Below are positions 9,071-19,227 of a stretch of DNA of 38,881 nt, one piece after another. Within the stretch, counting starts at the first letter, position 1. Every line of letters starts with the position of its first letter. Below the pieces are notes generated by a model. It did not search any database. It saw nothing but the letters and a program-made list of their open reading frames with translations, and had not been told where the DNA came from. The DNA lies in assembly GCA_030267965.1 (NCBI GenBank), contig BRYA01000151.1, positions 1-38,881 of the forward strand. Direction: 5' to 3'. The stretch comes from Triparma columacea. Its lineage: Eukaryota; Sar; Bolidophyceae; Parmales; Triparmaceae. A program made the translations under genes and the position numbers.

Positions 9071-10664
9071 ATGTGTGGGAGAGCGAGGCAGTCTTTGGGC
9101 TCAATATCGCAATCTCGGTCCCTTCTTGAGGTTCCTCCCTCATGTACTGTCGAGGTGAGATGATGATGAGGAGAGAAGATAGAGTGTTCGGCATATATGG
9201 CGGTATTGACGTTGTTGCGGTGGTCTTTTGTGTTAGTTTGATTCGTGTTTGCCTGTTTCGCAATCTCTTTCGATTCCCAACCCCCTTTCTTTGTTCATTC
9301 TGGTCCCTCTTGCAGAACATGGATAAATTCGGTGATTCGTCCAACGATAATATGCACCCAGGCCACAGTGCCACGGTTTTCTACTCTCCGCCATCTGCTA
9401 GCTTTTCAGTCTCGCTGTGTCGAGGAGTTTGGGGCGTAATACCCGGGAGAGGGGGGAGCAAAAACAACCCTCTTCCTGAGGGATCGGCAAAGGTGAGTCC
9501 AAGATGTCCTCTCCTCCGTCTCTCCCCCTCTGTTGGGGTAAGGGTTATGTTCCTAAATCTCGCTCTTCGTAGCATTTTTCGGCTCGCTGCTTCAACGCAG
9601 TTTCCGAGAATCTTGCATCTCTCTCCCAGAGGCTCTTATCATGTGGTAACACGTGCCTGCTCCCACTCGACGGGTTCTACGAGTGGACTCAGGAGGAGAT
9701 AAAGGGATCTAAGAAGCAGCCCTACTTCATTTACCGTCCCGAGCCCCCCGCCTCCGCAACTGGTGCAGCCAAGACTGAGGAGGTGAGAGAATTGACGAAT
9801 GGCACAACGACCCCACAACACCTCATTCTTTTTGCCGCCCACTTTTCTCGCCGCCCACTGCAGGTCGATCCCTCCGACTCCCCACCCCCCCTAATGGTAG
9901 CATGCCTCTACAGCGACGTCTCGACAGGTGGTGAGAACCCGACGACCATGCGAACGTTCTCCGTCATGACCACTTGCACAACGAAGAGCAGCGGCATCGA
10001 TTGGCTTCACTCCCGTATGCCGCTCATCTGCACAACCAAGGAGGCCTGCTTCGAATGGCTGAAAGTTTCTACGTTGGATGCTGGCATGGAGGTGATCAAG
10101 AGCCTGAGGAACTCTCAGCCTCCAGCTTTTGTTACTCACCCTGTGACGAAGAAGATCAACAAGACCGGTGCGAAAGTGGAGTGTCCTTGGAAGGTAAGAA
10201 TGTGACGCACTTGGTTTCAATTCGTTTGCAGTATTAAAAATAGGATTTCAATTCTGACATGGCGGTACTACGCCTCTCTCGCTCACCACTTGCAGCGCAT
10301 CAAGCCCGACAAGCCCAAGTCCGTCGCGTCTTTTTTCTCCTCTCCCACGAAGTCGCCCTCCTCCCCCACTCCCTCCCCCTTTGCCACAAAATCCACTTCA
10401 AGTGCTGCCAAGAGAAAGTTGGAGGGGGGGGATAACATCAAGGTTGCGATGGGCGAATCAAAGAAGGAGAAGCGTAGTATTTTTGAAAGTACCGTCACCA
10501 CCTCCTCCACCGCCGCTGCGATCACCACGGCGTCATCGTCTAAAACCTTCTCAACCACAAGCATCACCACCAAAAACAAAAAGTCCCCCAAGAAGAAGAA
10601 GGAACCCAAAGGCGAAAAGCAGAACATATCCAACTGGTTCAAGCCCAGCAAACCAGCAACGTAG
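9071..10664 (+). CDS. HMCES: SRAP-domain abasic-site processing protein (HMCES/YedK family)
   Basis: Five exons: 9071-9154, 9316-9492, 9573-9782, 9864-10193, 10296-10664, all phase 0, giving 389 aa (human HMCES is 354). The family crosslinks to abasic sites in single-stranded DNA through the alpha-amine and thiol of Cys2 to shield stalled forks. Seen here: MCGR start with Cys2, WGVIPG (about 64-69), FNAVSE (94-99), the catalytic Glu in GFYEW (E124), QPYFIY, and His206 in WLHSRMP. The Arg usual in the N-x-R motif is Val here (N95-A-V), which is unusual. The Ser/Lys-rich tail carries two degenerate PIP-box-like motifs (KSVASFF and KQNISNWF) that could bind PCNA. A GTAGGT inside the last codons could allow an alternative C-terminus. 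It precedes the TLDc gene by 127 bases on the same strand. Confidence 0.92.
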
Positions 10665-10791
10665 GTTACTAGGTAACAAGGTCTAGGCGAGCCTCGGCCG
10701 GATCACCCCTAACGAATATTTATTTTTTTCAGAAAAAGTGGTCAAATTTCATTCCCACAATCCCAAATTCCAAAAAAGACAAATTCTTTTG

Positions 10792-12865
10792 ATGAAAGCT
10801 CCCTCCCCCCCCACCCTCTCCCCTGCGTCCAAAAGCAGCGCTTGCCCCCCCCTATATCCCACATCTTCCCCAAATGCCACCTCTAGCGTACCCTCAACCC
10901 CTGAACCATCCTCTTTATCTCATAATCTCAAACAAAGTCCAGCTCTTGACGGGGACCTCTTGCAGTCCCCTAATATATCCCCTATATCACCTAATATCCA
11001 CAATGAGGGTAATGTAACATCAGTGTTATCATCTGTAAGAATAGATAACGCTAAAAATGCTCCAAAAACGGCACAAAATGGCTCACAAAATGCCTCACAA
11101 AATGCTACTAATGATGCCGCTAAAAGTACCACAATAACATCCTCATTTGACACATTAACACCTACACAAACATCCACATTAACACCTACACAAACCTCCG
11201 CATTAACACTACGCCACGCTGAAGAGTTATCAGAGCGTCGACGTCAGAAATCAATCCAGAAGTCCCTCGAGCTTCACGCAGCGGCAAACGCAGCTGCTGA
11301 TAGGATACACGTAATGCTTGAGGCTATGTCATCAACTGAGGAGGACGACAACGAGGACTACATTGACAGCGAGGACTACGTTGCCTCCTCCGACTACGTA
11401 GATAATGAGAACAACAACAAGTGCTGCACTCCTCCCCTATCTTTCCATCAGAAGCCCCCGCCCGTTCTCCCCCCAGAGTGCGACGCAGAGTTCGACGGGG
11501 GAGAGCGTCCTTCAGGGAGGGTTCTGACGCCTCTCGTAAAGTCAGTTGGTAGTTTCTTCGCCGCCCGCAGGCTCGCTCGCGAGAAGCGTGAGGCTCAAAA
11601 GCGTGTTGATGAGATGAAGGTCCAGGTTGAGGAGGAGGAGGAGTTCATGAGGAAGATAAGGGCTAGGGACGACGAGGTTAAGCGGCTGAAGGAGCAGTAC
11701 GTTAGAGAGAGGGAGGACCAGGAGGCAACCCGCCCTAACGATCATTCATTCTTCACCCCCATCACCATCAAACCTCCCCGGCTGTCCTCCTCTCCCGTGC
11801 CCATCCGAATCCAGAGCTCCAAGTCTATGCCGACGGAGCCCCAGACAGGGTTCTCCGTTTCCCCCCTACCCCCGATCCGCGCTTTGAGCTGGAAGGATCA
11901 ACAGGTCCAAACAGGAGGCAAGGTGAGCCGGTCAAGGCATCGTGACAGGAGCCTCCCGTAAATCCCCCCCACAAGACCCCTCGTAAATATCCTAACCCCC
12001 CTCCCCCCCCTCTCCTGAAGCAGCAAGCCCCCGTATCTCCTAGTGTGCTATACCACTTCCCCCAGTCCGGAGAGGGTCGTTGTATCCTTTCCCGTGACGA
12101 TATAAGCAATCTAACGAACGACGCGTTGCCGGCTGAGATATCCCTGAGCACGTGGAGTAGGGAATACTCACTGAGTAGAGACGGGAGCGACTTTCACACG
12201 TTCCTTAACAAGGTGAGGCACGAAAGGGGGGAGGGGGGATTTAAAAGAGCAGGATTGCAGCACGGGATTTTATCAACGTGTTGTTGTGAAGAGGTTGAAG
12301 GATTTTAAATGGAGCAAGATTTGAAGTGTCTTACGTTATGGAAAAGATCGTCTAAAAACGTGCTCCAAAAAACCCCAATCAATACCTGCCTCTCATACAC
12401 TGTGTAACGCAACCATCAACCATCGTTCCCCCCCTCCTCCCCCCCCCCCCCCACCGCCAGATGAGGCACCCGAACATAAGGCCTGAATCATTGTTCGTCG
12501 TCGAGACAAGCTGTGGTTCAGTATTCGGTGGTCTCGCCTCTTCCCCCTGGGTCGTCCCCAAGGGTGTAGACGCCGGTTGTTTTTTCGGCCGTCAGGGATT
12601 CCTCTTCAAGATTAACAAGTCCACTGGTGAGCACTTGGTGTGGAACTGGACAGGTTTCAACTCGTACTGCCAGCTGCTCGTTGAGGAGAGTGGTAGCGTT
12701 GCTATGGGTGGGGGGGGTGAAGAGGGCTTTGGTTTCAGGTGCTCGGATGACTTCTCCGTATGCACCTCCTCGAAGTCTATGACATTTGGGAACGAACCCT
12801 TGATTTCCAATGGCAGCTACGCGGACGTCGTTGACGTCGAGTGTTGGGGGTTCCGTGTGAGGTAG
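10792..12865 (+). CDS. TLDc-domain protein with long low-complexity N-terminus
   Basis: Three exons: 10792-11922, 12024-12212 (an acceptor three bases earlier is equally possible), 12461-12865, all phase 0; about 574 aa. The C-terminal ~200 residues match the TLDc fold: LSTWSREYSLSRDGSDFHTF, then ESLFVVETSCGSVFGGLASS, PW, a GFLFKI strand and a final ECWGF. TLDc proteins (OXR1, NCOA7, TBC1D24 relatives) are linked to oxidative-stress resistance and binding of the V-ATPase. The N-terminal ~270 residues are Ser/Thr/Pro/Asn-rich, with a short LTPTQTS duplication and an acidic patch, followed by a charged coiled coil (RRLAREKREAQKRVDEMK and onward). The ATG at 10792 is the first in frame; a TTTTTTTCAG acceptor at 10732 suggests a 5' exon upstream. 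It converges on BOP1. Confidence 0.85.
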
Positions 12866-12997
12866 TCCTCCATTGTAATTACGCATAACTGCAATTTGTT
12901 GCCTCAACCTTTGTGTATTTTTACTAGCTCACCCCCTCTCCTCATCCTCTCCCCCCCTCCCCCACCCCCCGAATCCCTCCCAACCTTCTCCACCCCT

Positions 12998-15645
12998 TTA
13001 AATGTCCTGCCAGAGAATAGTCGCTCCGTCAGCCCCTGCTGTGAATATCCAGGGGAGTTTGGGATGCCAAGCAATAGCGGTCGCCCCGAGCCTGCCGACC
13101 TGATGGTGTGCCCTGATAACCTTCACCGGCACAATCAGCGGGTTGCGCATTAGATCGTCGTAGACGGTCGAGTGAAAAACGTTGACGTTCCCGTCGTCAG
13201 CGCAGCTTGCCATGAGAGGGTACTTCCTGCTGAACCTGACCCCTCTGATGGCCTTCTCGTGGTACTTCATGGTCTTGTAGGGGCGGTCGCTAAGGTCGAG
13301 ATCGAACCAAATCGTCTTCCTGTCGAGAGTTCCCAAAATTAAGTGGTCCCCCGTGCTGTGAAGGTTCATGGACGTGACGTACTTGCAGTTGGGGTAGAGC
13401 TTCTTCACCATCGTCTGCTTGACAAGGTGGTAGATGCGGACAACGTTGCCTCCTGCGACGAAAAGGAAGGGCTTGCTTCCGTGGAACTCCACAGCGCTGA
13501 CCTCTCTCTTTTTCCCGAAAGGCTGCTGGCTATTCCCCTTGCTGAGCTGGTGGATGAGCACGCAGGAAGCACCCGTAGAAGGGGTGAGAGTGAGGAAGTA
13601 ATCTCCCTTTTCATGCCACTTGACGCCCTCGGCTGCGATTGTTCCGTTAAACGATAGCTTGGCGACGACCCCCTCCACGGTGGCGTGTTTCGACAGAGGC
13701 TTGCGACCCCCACGGTTGAACTTTTCCCACTTGACTGCCTTCTTGACCTTCTCGCTCAACCCCCCTCCCCCCCCGGAGGACGCAATTGAGAGCAGCGCGG
13801 CGGTCAGCTCGGAATCCTCGGCGTTCCCGACCCCGGTCGATATTACGTAGCAGTTAGTTGCGGACGATGCTAGCAGAACATGGTGGTTAGGGTTGGGGTT
13901 GAAGGCGACGCAGTTGACGGCCCCCTCTCCCTCTCCCTCCTTTTCCCTGAGGTCCCAGCTCCTAAGGAGCCTCCCTGTCCCAACCTCCCAAAGCCGAACG
14001 AAGCCGTCCTCCGCCCCAGTGGCGAGCCACTGGCCGTCTGGGGAGACGGAGAGCGCCCTGATCTTGGGCATCGTGCCGTCCTCCATCGAGGGGGTGACGT
14101 ACTTCATGCACCTCACGGTGGGGTATGGCTTCAAGTCCCGCGCCTTGGGTAGCTGGGGCACAAGGCTCTCGGGGTCGATGTTGAGCCTCCTCTTCATTTC
14201 CCTGGGGGCAAGGTAGAGGTCGAGGCACCTTTCAAACCTCTCCCTGACGGCGTGTTCGTAGGCACCTACACTGCGAAGGTTGGGGTGCTTCTTGGGTACA
14301 AGTAGTCCGTAAGGCCTATCTTCCACGTCGAGTTCATCCCACTTCTTGAGCTCATCCTCCGTCGGAATGTACTCCCCTGGGGGATTGTAACTCTCCTCGG
14401 TCCCTGGGGCCTTGACCTTGGCGGCGGCGATGTGTGTCGGCGCCTTCCTGTTGAGGAGTTCATCCTCCTCATCCCCCCTCCACATTTCCCTGGGCTTGTC
14501 GTCTGGTTCCTTCTTCTCCTGCATGGACTTCTTCTTGCCCGTGAGGTAGTCCATGTCGATCTTGCCGTCTTTCAGCCTCTTCAGGAGCCTCCTGACCTGG
14601 AGGGCCTCCCACTTGGACGGCTGGAACCGAGACTTGGGCTCGACCCTGTTGCTGTTGAAACCCACTTCGAGCTTCTTGGAGGAGAAGTAGTCGATGTACT
14701 CGGGGTTGGCATCGTGTTCAGGATGAGCGTAAGCACCAGCCTGGATTCTCCTAATAACCTCAATCTCTCTGGGAGTCAAGGTGACCTCTTTCCCGTTGAG
14801 CGCATCGTATATCGTAAACTTCTTCTTGTCAGACGCTGACAGTTTGTCGTCAAGGGACTTGAAGATGTCCTCCACTCCGTCCTCTGCGCTCTCCCCCGCC
14901 CCCTTCATCACCTTAGACCCCGATGTGTCGTAGCCGATGTGATCGTACTCGTCGTACCAGTGCAAGGGAACCCTCCCGATTGTGTTGTTCCCCTCCTCGT
15001 CGTCCGAACTGAGGTCGTCAATGTGGAGGAGGGACTGGTTCACACCAACTGTGGCACTGTCGTGGAGCTTTTCAATCTCCCTCTGAACGACCGCGGAGCG
15101 TGGATTTGTCTTTGATTTGGAAAAGGCAGGGGGGGGTGGGGGTGTATGTGTCTCGATCATCTCGAGCTGCAAATGGGGGGTGGGATTGAGGGTTAGTTGA
15201 GAGGGCAAAGGGGCAAAGGAAGGAACAACAGCCGTCCCGCTCCCTCAAAAAGCACACTCACCTCATCGTCAACATCGTCATCACTGTCACTACCCTGATC
15301 TTCGAACCCATCGTCATCCTCCTCGTCCTCATCCTCCTCGTCATCTGACCCCTCATCTTCATCATCGTCCTCTTCAGCAGAATCGTAAAACTCTGAGCTA
15401 TGTCCAGAGTCGTACCCATCACCCCCACTATCTTCGCCTTCTTGTTCACCCCCACTCTCCTCCTCGCTCTCCTCCTCGCTCTCCACCTCACTTTCTACAT
15501 CATCTACCTCGGGCCCAGGAGGGGGTGGTGGTAATTTATTGGTCTTGGAAGACTTTCGAGACGTTTTACTAACACTTTTGCCCTCTACACTCAGTGAAGT
15601 ATCAGGAACATGGCGTGAAACCCCTTTCTTTTTATTGGAAGGCAT
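12998..15645 (-). CDS. BOP1: Ribosome biogenesis protein BOP1 (Erb1), WD40
   Basis: Two exons, 15262-15645 and 12998-15166, joined in phase 0 over a 95-base intron; 850 aa. BOP1/Erb1 works in the nucleolus in the PeBoW complex with PES1/Nop7 and WDR12/Ytm1, for 27S/32S pre-rRNA processing and 60S assembly. Exon 1 encodes MPSNKKKGV and a long Asp/Glu/Ser tract, typical of the family's N-terminus. Exon 2 holds the BOP1NT region (VPLHWYDEYDHIGYD, RFQPSKWE, RDLKPYPT) and a C-terminal WD40 propeller (SPDGQWLATGAEDGFVRLWE, then HPKLPWIFTAGADGATILWQ). In-frame ATGs further upstream, starting MSSFL, lie in a segment copied elsewhere and are treated as 5' leader. The 5' region has been duplicated to 17540-17800. 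Confidence 0.95.
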
Positions 15646-15980
15646 CAAGAAACAATGAATGGTGAAGGAAAGGATGGTTGGAAGAAGCAGAAAAAGAAAA
15701 CACAGAGGAAGAAAGTTGAAAGACAGAATGAGGAATGAAGACGGAATGAAGACGGAATGAATGACGGGATGGACGACGGCACGAAGAAAAGACGACAATG
15801 AAAGACTAAGTGGAACGGGTTCGTCACTTTAAACTCATTTGGGAAAGTAATATTATTATTATTATCTTCGCCCGGGAAACACCAAATAAATGCATGCAAC
15901 AAACAAAATCATTTCTGATCACTAGAATTGAACCCTGCGGTTGTTTAAGTTTTTAATTACCACTCTCAAGTTGTTTCCAC
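15646..15980 (-). promoter_or_regulatory. BOP1 5' region and BspA-1 3' flank
   Basis: 335 bases between BOP1's start codon and the stop of the first BspA-like gene, both on the minus strand. It must contain BOP1's promoter and leader. From 15716 onward it is nearly identical to 17540-17804, so it forms the left part of the tandem duplication. It has short tandem GAATGAAGACG units near 15731 and a TATTATTATTATTAT run near 15850. No promoter motif is assigned. Confidence 0.5.
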
Positions 15981-17532
15981 TCATTTACATGGGTCTGAGG
16001 GGGGGGCGCCGTCAACACAGTACCCCGCGGAAACCCAAGAAGGACTGGACCCATCATCGCAGAGATTGTTGCTGAAAGAGTCCGCGTCGCACAGAAAATG
16101 ATACAAGTTCGTGGCATCTGATACGTCCCACTGACTGATATCGGCGTCAAAAGAGGTGGCACCAGAGAACATAGAGTTGAAATAACGAACGAGGTAAGTC
16201 ATCCAGTCGGTGAGGCCTTTTCCCTCGAAAGCAGAGGCGTAGGAGAACATCGCGCTCATATCTGTCACGCTGCTCGTGTCGAAGTTGGAGAGATCTCCGT
16301 TGAAAGTAGAGGCGCCGGAGAACATGAAGCTCATATCAGTCACGCTGCTCGTGTCGAAGTTGGAGAGATCTCCGTTGAAAGTATAGGCGCCTTCGAACAT
16401 GTAGCTCATATTTGTCACGCTGCTCGTGTCAAAGTTGGAGAGATCTCCGTTGAAAGCAGAGGCGTCGTAGAACACCCCGCTCATACCCGTCACGCTGCTC
16501 GTGTCGAAGTTGGAGAGATCTCCGTTGAAAGCAGAGGCGCCGAAGAACATCCAGCTCATATTCGTCACGCTGCTCGTGTCGAAGTTGGAGAGATCTCCGT
16601 TGAAAGCATAGGCGCTTTCAAACATGGAGCTCATATCCGTCACGCTGCTCGTGTCAAAGTTGGAGAGATCTCCGTTGAAAGCAGAGGCGTGGAAGAACAT
16701 GTAGCTCATATCCGTCACGCTGCTTGTGTCGAAGTTGGAGAGATCTCCGTTGAAAGCAGAGGCGAAGTAGAACATGTTGCTCATATCCGTCACGCTGCTC
16801 GTGTCAAAGTTGGAGAGATCTCCGTTGAAAGCAGAGGCGCTTAAGAACATCCAGCTCATATCCGTCACGCTGCTCGTGTTCCAATCCTCCACGTAGAGGA
16901 CGCAAGTTTGGAAGATGTTATTGCCACCGTAATTTCCATTACCATTGAATAGGTTAGCCATGTTTGTGACAGCACTTACGTCCCAATCCTTCATCGCGCC
17001 ATGCTTCCCTATGACTGCATCCCTTGCGTCACCCCCAATGCACCAGTCAACGGCGGCCTGCTTGATAGTGTCATCGGTATGCGGCTCGGTCCCGACCTCG
17101 GTAGATCCCCTGAGGTTCCAGACTTCTCCCCCGAATAAGCTCTCCAACAAGCCAAGGATGGCTGCGAGGGAAACCTTCATGTTTCTCTAGATCTTGGGGA
17201 GGGGAGGGGTGGTGGTGTTAGGCACGCGATCCTGATTAAGCAGGGGTATCGGTGGGTAGGGATCTGACACAGAGGGGTGGGGGAAGACGGGGGGGAAGGT
17301 GAAGAAGAGGAGGACGGCGGGGGGTGGGATGGGGTCCCTTAATTTTTCTTTCATCAAAATAAATTAACCAAAATTTGGGACCCCAGCACGGTGAAGGTCA
17401 AGCAGGGAAGGCGACGTCGCCACTGGGAATTAAGAGGGTGAGGGGCAAGGGGCTCACCAGAACTTGAAGCTTTTCCAAGAGCTTTTCTTTGGGAGCTGTC
17501 AGACTGGGCCAATGGGGGAGCTGCAAAAACAA
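15716..17532 (-). repeat. Tandem segmental duplication, copy 1
   Basis: The left copy runs from the BOP1 5' region (TTGAAAGACAG at 15716) through BspA-1 to the GGAGCTGC at about 17524, with a short AAAAACAA match beyond. It pairs with 17540-19132. The offset is 1824 bases up to the gene's 3' end, falling to about 1600 at its 5' end because copy 2 lacks three 75-base repeats. Both copies share gene, leader and flanks at near identity. Confidence 0.92.
15981..17180 (-). CDS. BspA-like (DUF285) repeat secreted protein 1
   Basis: 399 aa. MKVSLAAILGLLESLFGG is a probable signal peptide. After a short N-terminal region (CIGGDARDAVIGKHGAMKDW) come tandem 25-aa repeats of the form SNFDTSSVTDMSxMFxxASAFNGDL, eight with the SNFDT start plus one variant opening VEDWNTSSVTDM. 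A degenerate unit and a Cys-containing tail ending SDPCK follow. This is the BspA/DUF285 leucine-rich-repeat-like family of cell-surface or secreted proteins, common in stramenopiles and bacteria; its function here is unknown. A likely leader exon ends at a CTG|GTGAGC donor (17458|17457) and would join an ATCTAG acceptor (exon from 17186) in frame. Its upstream sequence is a copy of the BOP1 5' region. Confidence 0.9.
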   Translation of the reverse strand: MKVSLAAILGLLESLFGGEVWNLRGSTEVGTEPHTDDTIKQAAVDWCIGGDARDAVIGKHGAMKDWDVSAVTNMANLFNGNGNYGGNNIFQTCVLYVEDWNTSSVTDMSWMFLSASAFNGDLSNFDTSSVTDMSNMFYFASAFNGDLSNFDTSSVTDMSYMFFHASAFNGDLSNFDTSSVTDMSSMFESAYAFNGDLSNFDTSSVTNMSWMFFGASAFNGDLSNFDTSSVTGMSGVFYDASAFNGDLSNFDTSSVTNMSYMFEGAYTFNGDLSNFDTSSVTDMSFMFSGASTFNGDLSNFDTSSVTDMSAMFSYASAFEGKGLTDWMTYLVRYFNSMFSGATSFDADISQWDVSDATNLYHFLCDADSFSNNLCDDGSSPSWVSAGYCVDGAPPSDPCK

Positions 17533-17539
17533 GGAAAGC
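17181..17539 (-). promoter_or_regulatory. BspA-1 5' leader, probable intron and duplication junction
   Basis: The minus strand shows a donor CTG|GTGAGC at 17458|17457, a C-rich tract and a CTAG acceptor at 17187, framing a 271-base candidate intron upstream of BspA-1. The leader encodes APKEKLLEKLQVL in frame with BspA. The duplication junction lies at about 17525-17539, where the leader abuts the copied BOP1 5' sequence. The short word AAAAACAA(A/G)G is present at both parent ends, which suggests microhomology-mediated joining. Confidence 0.55.
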
Positions 17540-17804
17540 TTGAAAGACAGAATGAGGAATGAAGACGGAATGAAGACGGAATGAACGACGGGATGGACGA
17601 CGGCACGAAGAAAAGACGACAATGAAAGACTAAGTGGAACGGGTTCGTCACTTTAAACTCATTTGGGAAAGTAATATTATTATTATTATCTTCGCCCGGG
17701 AAACACCAAATAAATGCATGCAACAAACAAAATCATTTCTGATCACTAGAATTGAACCCTGCGGTTGTTTAAGTTTTTAATTACCACTCTCAAGTTGTTT
17801 CCAC
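17540..17804 (-). promoter_or_regulatory. Orphan copy of the BOP1 5' region
   Basis: Nearly identical to 15716-15980, which lies directly upstream of BOP1. Here the BOP1 coding region is absent and the sequence runs instead into the BspA-1 leader, in the same (minus) orientation. If it keeps promoter activity it would drive BspA-1. A chimeric open frame begins in it (MSSFLRAVVHP, from 17622) and continues into the BspA-1 leader. It also serves as the 3' flank of BspA-2. Confidence 0.7.
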
Positions 17805-18779
17805 TCATTTACATGGGTCTGAGGGGGGGGCGCCGTCAACACAGTACCCCGCGGAAACCCAAGAAGGACTGGACCCATCATCGCAGAGATTGTTGCTGAA
17901 AGAGTCCGCGTCGCACAGAAAATGATACAAGTTCGTGGCATCTGATACGTCCCACTGACTGATATCGGCGTCAAAAGAGGTGGCACCAGAGAACATAGAG
18001 TTGAAATAACGAACGAGGTAAGTCATCCAGTCGGTGAGGCCTTTTCCCTCGAAAGCAGAGGCGTAGTTGAACATCCCGCTCATATCCGTCACGCTGCTCG
18101 TGTCGAAGTTGGAGAGATCTCCGTTGAAAGCAGAGGCGTAGTAGAACATGCGGTTCATATTCGTCACGCTGCTCGTGTCGAAGTTGGAGAGATCTCCGTT
18201 GAAAGCAGAGGCGAAGGAGAACATCACCCCCATATTCGTCACGCTGCTCGTGTCGAAGTTGGAGAGATCTCCGTTGAAAGCAGAGGCAATTAAGAACATC
18301 CCCCCCATGTTCGTCACGCTGCTCGTGTCGAAGTTGGAGAGATCTCCATTGAAAGCAGAGGCGCTTGCGAACATCCCGCTCATATCCGTCACTCTGCTCG
18401 TGTCGAAGTTGGAGAGATCTCCGTTGAAAGCAGAGGCGCTTAAGAACATCCAGCTCATATCCGTCACGCTGCTCGTGTTCCAATCCTCCACGTAGAGGAC
18501 GCAAGTTTGGAAGATGTCATTACCACCGTTATCTCCATTACCATTAAATAGGTTAGCCATGTTTGTGACAGCACTTACGTCCCAATCCTTCATCGCGCCA
18601 TGCTTCCCTATGACTGCATCCCTTGCGTCACCCCCAGTGCACCAGTCAACGGCGGCCTGCTTGATGGTGTCATCGGTATGCGGCTCGGTCCCGACCTCGG
18701 TAGATCCCCTGAGGTTCCAGACGTCTCCCCCAAAATAGCTCTCCAACAAGCCAAGGATGGCTGCGAGGAAAACCTTCAT
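17805..18779 (-). CDS. BspA-like (DUF285) repeat secreted protein 2
   Basis: 324 aa and a near copy of BspA-1: same signal peptide with small changes (MKVFLAAILGLLESYFGG), same N-terminal region and nearly the same C-terminal tail, but five SNFDT repeats instead of eight. The 75-aa difference is exactly three repeat units, so unequal exchange or slippage explains it. Variation inside repeats concentrates at the residues around xMFxx, while the SNFDTSSVT and SAFNGDL parts stay fixed. A candidate leader exon ends at 19065 (CTG|GTGAGC), with an acceptor just upstream of the ATG (exon from 18785), in frame. Function unknown; probably at the surface or secreted. Confidence 0.9.
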   Translation of the reverse strand: MKVFLAAILGLLESYFGGDVWNLRGSTEVGTEPHTDDTIKQAAVDWCTGGDARDAVIGKHGAMKDWDVSAVTNMANLFNGNGDNGGNDIFQTCVLYVEDWNTSSVTDMSWMFLSASAFNGDLSNFDTSRVTDMSGMFASASAFNGDLSNFDTSSVTNMGGMFLIASAFNGDLSNFDTSSVTNMGVMFSFASAFNGDLSNFDTSSVTNMNRMFYYASAFNGDLSNFDTSSVTDMSGMFNYASAFEGKGLTDWMTYLVRYFNSMFSGATSFDADISQWDVSDATNLYHFLCDADSFSNNLCDDGSSPSWVSAGYCVDGAPPSDPCK

Positions 18780-19227
18780 GTTTCTCTAGATCTTGGGGAA
18801 GGGAGGGGGGGGGGGTTGTTAGACACGCGATCCTGATTAAGCGGGGGTGGCGGCGGGTTGAGATCTGACACAGAGGGGTGGGGGAAGACGGGGGGGAAGG
18901 TGAAGAAGAGGAGGACGGGGGGAGTGGGGTGGGAGGGGTCCCTAATTTTTCTGTTTTTTATGACAATAAAGTAACCAAAATTTGGGACCCCAGCACGGTG
19001 AAGGTCAAGCAGGGAAGGGGACGCCGCCACTGGGAATTAAGAGGGTGAGGGGCAAGGGGCTCACCAGAACTTGAAGCTTTTCCAAGAGCTTTTCTTTTGG
19101 AGCTGTCAGTCTGGGGCCAATGGGGGAGCTGCTTAAAATAAATAAATAAAAACAAAGTTGGAGAACCAAACGCGCTAAATATAACATAACAAACACAAAG
19201 CACCTCTCAACCTTTCCGTCTCCCCGC
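18780..19227 (-). promoter_or_regulatory. BspA-2 upstream region with candidate leader exon
   Basis: 448 bases between BspA-2 and the stop of the next minus-strand gene. It holds a G-rich tract on the plus strand (C-rich polypyrimidine on the transcribed strand), the candidate leader intron 18786-19064, the leader exon ending at 19065, and AT-rich sequence at 19133-19160 that is absent from copy 1. A minus-strand ATG at about 19159 would open a frame through the leader and in phase with BspA-2, but whether it is used is unknown. Confidence 0.4.

Larger units (their letters stand above)
17540..19132 (-). repeat. Tandem segmental duplication, copy 2
   Basis: Right-hand copy of 15716-17532, carrying BspA-2, its leader and the orphan BOP1 5' region. 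It is shorter because five, not eight, SNFDT repeats are present. The right edge at about 19132 continues into unique sequence toward the uncharacterised gene at 19228, so this copy keeps the ancestral upstream context of the BspA gene. Confidence 0.92.

Noticed and set aside
9071..12865. SRAP and TLDc as one fused gene
   Set aside because: The only plausible junction (donor 10661, acceptor 10732) puts TLDc out of frame, and the SRAP frame has a stop at 10662-10664.
15925..15950. Possible tRNA T-loop (GGGTTCAATTC on the minus strand), also in the duplicate copy
   Set aside because: The flanks do not form a T-stem, and no acceptor stem or anticodon arm could be placed.
17971..18504. Minus-strand Arg-rich repeat ORF of 177 codons
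   Set aside because: Another frame of the 75-base BspA repeats; 75 is a multiple of three, so shadow frames stay open.
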